Assembly: GCA_950295325.1 (NCBI GenBank)
Contig: OX485803.1
Span: forward strand, 56,375,554-56,439,553
DNA: 64,000 nucleotides
From: Polytrichum commune
Lineage: Eukaryota; Streptophyta; Polytrichopsida; Polytrichales; Polytrichaceae
Reading direction: 5' to 3'
The position numbers and the translations under genes are program-made. Positions 56,439-64,000 of this stretch are shown here, piece by piece; the stretch's first letter is position 1; each line of letters starts with the position of its first letter. The notes under the pieces are model-generated. The model was not told the DNA's origin, did no database searches, and worked only from the letters and a program-made list of their open reading frames with translations.

Positions 56439-58900
56439 GGGGGAGGACAAGAGATATAGATGTAATTGAGGCACCTGTTCTTTCACCATCATCTCAACCT
56501 CCCTCTGAACAACATGTAGATAAGGTCCAAGTACAGTCCACCCTCTATAAGTGTTAACAATTGGGAGTGGTAATATTGTTAACACTTATAGAGTGTTAAC
56601 ACTTATAGAAATATAGAGTTTAACAAATCAAAACATAACACGTATAAATGTAACACAAGTAAAATATTGTTATAATACCAAATGAAATTCCAAAATACAA
56701 TTGAGGAGTCTCACTCCTCCATTTCCACTCCTCTAGGATGGAAGAAGGCATCTATAGAGGTCTGCTGGAGCTGATTCACATGTAGGTGATCAATCTGTTT
56801 CTCAAACTTTTCTAATTTCTTGACCAAATGCATAACATCAGTAGACCTCTGCTCAAGATAATGACGTAAAGTTTGAAGAGAAGACTGCACATCCTTGTAA
56901 CACACAAGGGCTATAGGTTCAGATGCAAGAGTATATTGTATTGTATTGTACATGTGCTATGTTACAGTATATTGTATTGTATGGTATTATATAGTATAAT
57001 AATAAGTTAACATATATAGAGGGCAAAATTACAAAGAGGGGAGTAGCCAATCAGTTAGCACTTAACACTTAACGTTATTGTAGTCTCCCCAAGTAGGGAG
57101 TAGAAAAAATGTTAACACTTATGGAATTTTAACACTTATAGAGGTAACACTTATAGAGGGTGGACTGTAGCTTGATTAGCTTAGAATGACTCGTGTTATA
57201 ATAATTTTAAATGAATCTAGCTTAAACCAATCTTAAGAAAAGTTGATTTGTAAACTATGTAAAGAAAGAAGAACAAAGAAAGTTTTTGCTAAAGGAGGAT
57301 CATACAAACATTAAATGTTCATCATTTGTAGATTAATGTAATTCAATTGAACATAGATCTATAGTGTGGGCAGTGCAGAAAGCAGAGAAAGTACTTGAAA
57401 AAGTTATTAAAGAGGAAACTACAACTTGTGATAAAGGATTATTAATTTTGGATAGAGCATCTTATATTTTGGTTTCAAATTTCCAACCTTGTTTAATCTA
57501 CTTCAAACATGTAACTTGTCTAGAATTGAGTCATTGTACTATGATGAAAAGTCATGTAATGAAATGTTGGTTTGTATTTCAAATATGTTACATAAAGGAA
57601 ACCTTGATGAAATTAGAGATTCAAATTTATTTGGCTTGATGATTGATGAGAATATTGATGTAAGTGCATTTGGGCATGTTGTTGTGTCTATAATTTTTGC
57701 TGAAGAAGGATTGCGTGTCATAATATTCTTGGATTTAATTGACGTGCCTGAGGATTAAAAAACATTGGGATTTTTTTTATTAATCTTAACAAAAGGCACT
57801 AGGCCACTGAGAATTAGAAAATAAAACTTGTGTAACATGTAGGTCTGATGGTTGCTCAACTATGGTAGGACTTAAAACCGGACTTGTTAGTTATCTTAAG
57901 AAGAAATTTTCTTTCATCCTTTGTGTTCATTGCATTGCTCACAAAACAAATTTAGATTTTATTTTTTATGTTTTTCAATATAGAGATTGTAAACCTTTAG
58001 TAATTGATAAAATGATTAATTTCTTAGCACAATACTTTATGAGGTCTAGGAAAGAAAAATCTATTGTTTAAGAGCTTCAAAAAAATTGCATGATGCTCAA
58101 TTAAACATTACAAAGATCCTATAAAATTAGATGGTTTTCTAGGTTTAATGTTAATCCTACCTTGTGTGATACCTTGGAATCTATATTTGTTTTTATATGG
58201 ATTATTCAAAGAAAAAAATGATGATAGGAAACCCCTTTTTCAAGAAATTAAGAACTTTTAAACACATATATATGCTCTATTTCCTAGCCGATTTGCTTAA
58301 AATTCTAGTTGTTTTGTATAAAGTTGTTTCAGCACAAATATGTTGACGTAACAACCATAAGATCTTTTATTAGAATAGAAATTGAAAATAATTAGAATGT
58401 TGCATGCTATAAAAAATTCTAATATGAACCAAGAGACATTTTCAATTCTAGCATAACTACCATATTATACTAGATCATGCCCCCCTTGGTGGATATTTGC
58501 AAAGGTTACCGAGTGAAATTAGAGGTGCCAAGTAACTTATTATAAAGATTATTAGAGATCCTAGTGGTGTTGATTTGGAAGAGGCTTTGGCTTTTCAAAA
58601 CACATATGCTCAGGCTATTTGCAATGCTTTAGAGGCTAGATTTCAAGACAATGATGTTGTTTCTACATTGAAGATTTTAAACCCCTCTAACATGTCATCA
58701 AGGAGAGTTGGTTTGGGTTTTTAGGGTGTGGAATTTCTTCTCCAACATCATGAAATTGAGAAGCAAGTGGAAACTCTACCTTGTCTTGTAAATTTATATG
58801 CATGTAGAAGGAAATTTAAAATTTAAAATTATAGAGAACTTTTGAATGGAAAGAAAACATTCAAAGACTTATGCGCTATGATAACTTGGAATGAATATTT
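56439..58900 (+). pseudogene. decayed hAT transposase (KIAA1586/ZMYM-like), main part
   Basis: Continues the N-terminal piece at 34444: RTRDIDVIEAPVLSPSSQ follows the insertion point. After a nested element (56534-57167), 57489-57758 reads IRDSNLFGLMIDENIDVSAF, the first catalytic-Asp block (xxFSLMIDEttDvs). SDGCSTMVGLKTGLVSYLKK and ILCVHCIAHKTNLDF at about 57843-57958 match the next conserved blocks (SDGASvMvGxxxGV, HCvaHrxxL). Near 58560-58680, DPSGVDLEEALAFQNTYAQA and LEARFQDNDVVSTLKIL are from the C-terminal half. Frameshifts and stops break it throughout. Family known from plant and animal hAT elements; terminal repeats were not found. Confidence 0.75.
56534..57167 (-). mobile_element. 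pogo/Tigger-type deletion derivative, 634 bp
   Basis: Inverted ends begin CAGTCCACCCTCTATAAGTG on both sides and are flanked by TA (56532-56533, 57168-57169), as for Tc1/mariner/pogo. GTTAACACTTATAG repeats several times at each end. On the minus strand, 56953-56711 encodes LVKKLEKFEKQIDHLHVNQL followed by QQTSIDAFF, the helical C-terminal tail of Tigger/pogo transposases (…LKQtsIxdFF). It is thus an internally deleted element keeping the 3' end of its transposase. It interrupts the hAT remnant. Confidence 0.85.
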
Positions 58901-60535
58901 ACAAAAACAAATTACTCGAACATCCTTCAGTTAATAAAAATTGCTAGATGTCAAAGTATAACTACAACTACTTGTGAATGGGTTTTTCCTATACAAAATA
59001 TTATAAAATCCAAACATCATAATCATTTGGAAACAACACTTTGAAATTGGCTTTAGAAGGTCCAACCCATAATTTTGACCACATCTTGGTGGAGGCAATT
59101 GAGTTATGGAGGAATTCACAAATTAAAGGTAATTGTATTCTCATCCTAAGAAAAAAATCTTGCTAGTCACACTTGTGAAGATGCCCAAAACGTAGATTTA
59201 GATATTGTTTGATGCTTCATTTGATATTTGATATTTGATATTTTGTTTCATTTTATTTTTGCAAAACTTCAAATATATCTTGACTCATCAAAGTATTTGA
59301 GAGTGCAAAATCCTTGGCCATTAAAAGGTGAACGGCTAGACTAGGTTCAAACCCTGCTAAAGATGTTACTTATGTGCATTACAATGTATATGCAGTGTGG
59401 GTTTGATATTTTGTAAAATTGTTCGAGTGTTTTACAATGTTAGTTTGATGTTTTACAGTGCTTCTTCTAGTGTGGATCTAAAAATTGAAGTGCTGAAATT
59501 GAGGTAAGAAGTGATTATTCCAACATTGAATTAGGAACAGGAGCAAAAAGGAATCCTCAGTTTCTTAACCTCTAAGGTTCGTTCACTGAGTGGCTTTTGA
59601 AAATTACCGGATGAGTTTCCGAATTAGGGGCTAAAAACTTGATGGGGTTACAGTCCCTTTTCACTGCACAGATGGGCTGCTGTCCGCCGCAGATTAGTTG
59701 ATTTGCAACAGGCACTGGTTAATCGGGATAATCAGTGTGGTAATTTAGGGGTATCACGACAAGCCACAAAGTCATCATAAGTGTAGGACCCAGTTTTATT
59801 ATTTCATCTCCATGGTATGGCTTGTGCTTATCTAGGTACTACCTGGGCCATATCACATTTTAGCAGCGTTTCTATGATCTTCACATAATATTTTGTTGGA
59901 GGAAATGTATGCAGAAAAGGTATTGCAGAAAATGTCAGAGCATCAAAATTCGAAGCACCATAAGCTTGACATGACCTGAGCACTCCACCAATCTCAAAAT
60001 TACACACGCCCCCAGTACGAATCTAACCATTATCTATTCTTGTGAATCTTGAACAAGTTTGCCTCTAGCTTAGAGGTCGAAATTTGAGGAGGACTTTCCA
60101 AAGAAAGGAAAATCACATGCAAAACAAAATCATTACAACTGAAGTTCCGGTTTCGAGTAGGGACCATCAATCTCCTGGGGATGCCAGGCTTCTATATGAA
60201 TATTTACAAAGATAAATACTGAGTCAACTTAGGTATACACAGGCAGCTGGTAACTTACATTCCAACTTTCATCCCTTTGCTCTGCATTATCTATTCTATG
60301 CTCTTTTTCAATCCACGGGCATATTGATTGATTGCAATTTGCCTCGAGATAGATGCCACACAGGGTGCTGCTGCATTTATGTAGTGGTCTTATGTACCTA
60401 GTTGGTCGCCGTGGTTTCTGTGCATCACCACAAGCAGCGATGATAGAACTTCATCTAACACAGGTGATGATGGAATTCCGCAGTTTAAGAGGGAGCTAAT
60501 TGTAACAGCCTGTACCACATCATTACCCATCATAA
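58901..60535. other. intergenic, and 3' flank of SNRNP25
   Basis: No gene recognised. A short GATATTT tandem run lies near 59218-59242. The last few hundred bases presumably include the 3' untranslated region of the minus-strand gene. Confidence 0.45.
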
Positions 60536-62460
60536 TCATGTCTTCCGGAGGCCGTGGAAGAAGCGACGTTTCTTGGAGTGAGAGTGTCGACCGTTTTCTT
60601 TTGATGTCACATGGTGCTCAAATCTCAGCTGCGTGGAAGTGGGGCAAGTAAGCTTGTTAGTACTGAGCATCTAGGAAAGCATATCCTAGCAGTCGACCCT
60701 AGTTCGTCAGTAATTATTTGAAAAACAAAAATTTGAAAACACACAAAATTGCAGAGTCACGATGACGATGAAATTCTGGAAAGAGAAACATGTTTTCTCC
60801 ACCATACGCAACAAATCAATCGTATCATTTTGACATAACAGATTCATATTTTCATGAAGTGCTTTCATCTAAATAAACGTACATTTTGTCATTCCAGTGA
60901 CTAATTAGCCTCGCTCCTATGGTACACTACGTGAAATTGGTTTTGGCCAGTTGAATCTTGGTAGATAGGAGAAGTCTTGGTATATGAGGTGACGAGTTGT
61001 GAGAACTTGTCACTTGACTATGCTTAATATTCATGCATGTAATATGGAGGTCCTTCATTCTAAGTAATATTTCTTGAAGATAGAATAGAAAGCGAACATC
61101 CTTACACAAGGAGGGTGATGTGCAAAGTTGGCGTTAAAGGGACAATAAAAAATGACATAAATTAATAAACCCTAGAATAAGCCGTTTCGAAAAGCCAAGT
61201 AAGTGGATTTGAAGTGACCGATCGTTACCTGATCGTTGTTCTTGATGCCAAAGGATTCTAGTCGAGCATCGTCCTCAATCAGCTTCGCATTCCCAAAACA
61301 CAGACAGAAACTGCCCCAGACATGCTTCCTGTAACCGGATCAATTAAGTTAGGGTAAGTCGTCTATTATAGAAGAATGCCAAGACCTAAAGATTTCGGTA
61401 ATTGAAGCAGGTAGTGTGCATTACGCTTTATCTACCGGATGTATCAAACAAAACTTCTTGAAATTCTATACATGCCCAAGCAAGCAATGCGCATGGCCGG
61501 CCATAAAATCCTAAATACCCACCAGGAAATGTGGCGATGTCCGAGCTGGTCCTGTTCCATTGAATCAATATACTTCATAACGGCTTGTCTCAGATCAAGA
61601 ACCTTCGCGGCGTTCAACACAGCCACTTCTGAAATCCAGAACAGCACGAGACCGATTCAGCAATGGTGCCTCCCAACCTAACTAACAAAGTGACCTGTAC
61701 AAAAGTGTCTGTCAAATAGGTCAACCATGATTTCTACCCCGAATGCAACAAATTGTCTGTCAACTCGGGCTACAAGGAAGGATCTCGGCGAATCGAAAAT
61801 TAGGAAACCTAACACAAACAGCCCTATACATTGAACCATGTCGGGGCCGGATGCTAATCCATGCGAAGTTTGTCAAACGAACATAGGAAAAAACCAATTT
61901 ACGGGTCCATGGTTGCACAACAGCCTATCGATCTACAAAAGAAGCCAACTATTCGGAATGTCCACATCAGAACCCAGGTGTCTTCGGCAAATAATATTGT
62001 TTAGCACGCAGATATTTGTCAGAATTAGGCACGGGAAAACTAACGAGGATCTTTTTCAATGATGCCGATGGTTTCCAAAAACTGCAGACCATTTAACAGA
62101 CAGACTGAATCAAACATGTCCCAGATTTCAATGGACTCTTGGCATCCGAAAATCTACTGGATTAGCCTGATACACCGATTAGCAGCAGCAAAATCACCAC
62201 TTCCATCCCTATGCGCTCCAAACGAACCCAAATGAAAAGGAAAGTAAAAATCACATACCAAACTGGGTGCCGTCGAGCTTGAGGATGGACAGCTTCATGG
62301 CGCTGCCGAGCTCCACCCCAATCAAGGTGTCTATATCTTCCACTGTGGCATTCTTAGGCACATCCGCCAGCACCGGGTCATCGAGAATCGTCGACACCAG
62401 AGGCTCAAACTGGCTCCGCCGGAAGTATGTCCCCAAGTCGCCCCTCCGGATGCCCAACAT
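60536..62460 (-). CDS. SNRNP25: U11/U12 small nuclear ribonucleoprotein 25 kDa protein
   Basis: Component of the U11/U12 di-snRNP, which recognises introns of the minor (U12-type) class in the nucleus. Its ubiquitin-like fold contacts U11-associated partners. Four minus-strand exons: 62460-62259, 61628-61523, 61328-61229 and 60628-60536 (stop TGA). All are GT-AG and in phase, giving 166 aa. Exon 1: DDPVLADVPKNATVEDIDTL, then VELGSAMKLSILKLDGTQF. Exon 2: VAVLNAAKVLDLRQAVMKYI ... GHRHISW. Exon 3: KHVWGSFCLCFGNAKLIEDD ... FGIKNNDQ. Exon 4: the basic tail HSHSKKRRFFHGLRKT. The order and the HRHISWKHVW signature match plant and animal SNRNP25. The start is the first ATG in the open exon, just before LGIRRGDLGTYFRRSQ. 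Intron 2 uses a GTGGGT donor, required by frame. Confidence 0.95.
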
Positions 62461-63297
62461 CCTCCCCAACCCCACCAAAAATCACACCCAAATACAACCA
62501 CACCAAAAATCACATGCACTTTTCCCCCGCCTCCTTGTTGATGATGAAATCTCTCAACACAACATCCACCATCCTAATCCAAATTTTCTTGCCACACTGC
62601 TCCCCTTAAACTAACTCCGCATCCTTACACATCAATTCCCCATCAGGGCATGCCCCCAAACTATACCTTAACCCAAACTTCTTATTAACCCACCCTGCTT
62701 CACACGACTCCCAAATCTCTGCCACCATTAGGAAGCACACGTGCGAACCGAAACTCGAAGCGACGACACGTAAACAACACCGATGAGAATTAGCAGACAG
62801 ATCTAAGAGCCTGAGCTCTGATGCATGTCAGTCCAATTCTATTCCATCGTCAGGTTGAGGATTGAAGGTGATGTTAAATGCTGCCGGAGGAATTGACCAG
62901 CCAAAGTACACTTGAAGGTGGAGGAAATCTGACAGAGCTGGGTGAGGGAGCGACAAAAAGGAGAGAGGAGGCCTTTGTATGAAGGGGGGTGGGGGTGCTG
63001 GAGAGCGGGTGCGCGCGGACCGGGTCATGCGACCCGGGGTGATGGCCGGGGCCGGCCGGGCGCGGTGGCTTGGCCGCTAGGAAATGCCGTTGAGATTGAC
63101 GTCGCCCGCGATAGGGCAGGCGCGGCGACGGCCGCGGCGGTGACCGTTGGGCAGAGGAGGGCTGGAAATAACGAATGCCCTTCCAGTTCCCCTTCTTGAG
63201 GAGGGGCAGTTTTGGCCACTGCCCTTAAAATAGACGCATGTTTCTTTTATTTGATAATTACACTAATTATCCCATTTATTGCGCGTGGTACTAATAA
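62461..63297. other. 5' flank of SNRNP25, with a GC-rich island
   Basis: 62990-63180 is strongly GC-rich and CpG-rich compared with its surroundings, as expected for a promoter or 5' region of a housekeeping gene. Open frames there are composition artefacts. No definite promoter element assigned. Confidence 0.45.
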
Positions 63298-63796
63298 GGG
63301 CCACTTCACACATGAGCCAAGAGCCGTGACCATGAAAGTGTGAGAGCCCAAAAGAAAGTGTCCAAAGGCCATCCCAACACACCTCCAAAATCATGTAGTG
63401 TGGTCACGGATTCTCAAGTGTAGTGTGACATCATATGTGACCATATTCTCAACCAAATGTTATTTCAATGAATTTCTATTCACACGGGTCCTCACACATG
63501 ATAAAATAGAATAAATCAATGGTTGTGAGCATTCGGAGTGCCACAGTCTCCCCGGTTTGGTGTTAGGCCTACCTCCAAGAGGTGTTTTCCTGAAGATAGT
63601 CCTATTACTATGAAACATGATCCATTTGATGCCATGTAGTAATTTATGTAAACTTTACATCCATCTTGCATTCAGTTACTTTGTTGGTCCCTCAAGTGTA
63701 GTGTGAAGCGAACTTGGACCAACTTCGCCTTTTCCACCAATGAGAGTGCTTGAAGTGTATGGTCACGGGCTCTCAGTCTCATGTGTGAAGTGGCCC
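63298..63796. mobile_element. Tourist-like (PIF/Harbinger) MITE, 499 bp
   Basis: Inverted ends begin GGGCCACTTCACACATGAG on both sides; GAGCC(C)GTGACCAT follows in each arm. TAA flanks each end (63295-63297, 63797-63799), the PIF/Harbinger target duplication. The interior repeats GTGTGG and TCTCAAGTGTAGTGTGA-like stretches and encodes nothing. Confidence 0.85.
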
Positions 63797-64000
63797 TAAT
63801 TCCCGAAACAAACAATATTTTGCCAAATTTCAAAATTAGTGAGGGAGGGTTGAAACATTTTTGCGAGTGATACTAAATTCATGAATACATGCTCATTTAT
63901 CATACCTTTTAAGAAAATTAATGTGTGCTCTAAGGTGTTTGTAGAGTGCATAATTTGTTTTGGTGAGCTCGAAGAGGCTACATCTTCTTCTTTTTTAGTC
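63797..64000. other. window end, nothing recognised
   Basis: AT-rich flank of the MITE. No feature. Confidence 0.4.

Noticed and set aside
59340-59365. GGTTCAAACCCTGC resembling a tRNA T-arm
   Set aside because: No matching acceptor stem, D-arm or anticodon arm upstream. The similar GGGTTCAAATC at 26860 belongs to a tandem repeat.

Overview
The window is nuclear DNA of a land plant. It carries a CONSTANS-like B-box/CCT gene, a plastid-type DnaJ zinc-finger gene, a gene for the U11/U12-25K minor-spliceosome protein, GT-AG introns, and a dense load of plant-type DNA transposons (CACTA/En-Spm, hAT, pogo/Tigger, Tourist-like MITEs). I cannot fix the species. Gene density is low: three recognisable host genes in 64 kb.

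Layout. 1-13 kb is repeat-rich and has no intact gene. It holds copies of two dispersed repeat families (called A and B here), a Tourist-like MITE with TAA target duplications (4446-5139), a diverged tandem array (9.3-10.0 kb), a fossil pogo-like transposase on the minus strand (10.74-11.47 kb) and a fold-back MITE (12453-12606). At 14228-16800 (+) lies a four-exon CONSTANS-like gene, 553 aa, with one B-box and a CCT domain split by an intron. 17-25 kb is again repeats, with more copies of families A, B and C. At 25181-28350 (-) lies a gene for a small plastid-type membrane protein with a DnaJ cysteine-rich zinc finger; a three-copy ~205-bp tandem array sits in one intron. 28.4-34.4 kb is repeat-derived and includes a diverged tandem array at 32.3-33.5 kb.

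34487-56438 is a complete ~22-kb CACTA transposon: 28-bp perfect terminal inverted repeats, GGG target duplication, TNPA/PTTA-type exons reading left (-), and an open five-exon TNP2 transposase of 1129 codons reading right (+). Between the two genes lie exon-sized pieces of at least two unrelated host genes, an HflX-type GTPase and the mitochondrial import subunit TIM44. This makes it a gene-capturing (Pack-type) element. A short motif, TGACT...AGT(C/A)A, that fills both subterminal regions also fills the introns and spacers of the element. Several introns show recent tandem duplications; one of them begins and ends at the two copies of a duplicated exon segment.

The CACTA element sits inside a decayed hAT (KIAA1586/ZMYM-like) element, whose remnants continue at 56439-58900 and which also took in a 634-bp pogo-type deletion derivative (56534-57167). 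At 60536-62460 (-) lies the four-exon SNRNP25 (U11/U12-25K) gene, 166 aa. A second Tourist-like MITE (63298-63796) closes the window.

No operon-like cooperation among the host genes is expected or seen. The transposon genes do form a unit: TNP2 supplies the catalytic transposase, and the PTTA-like protein is presumably the accessory terminal-binding protein.
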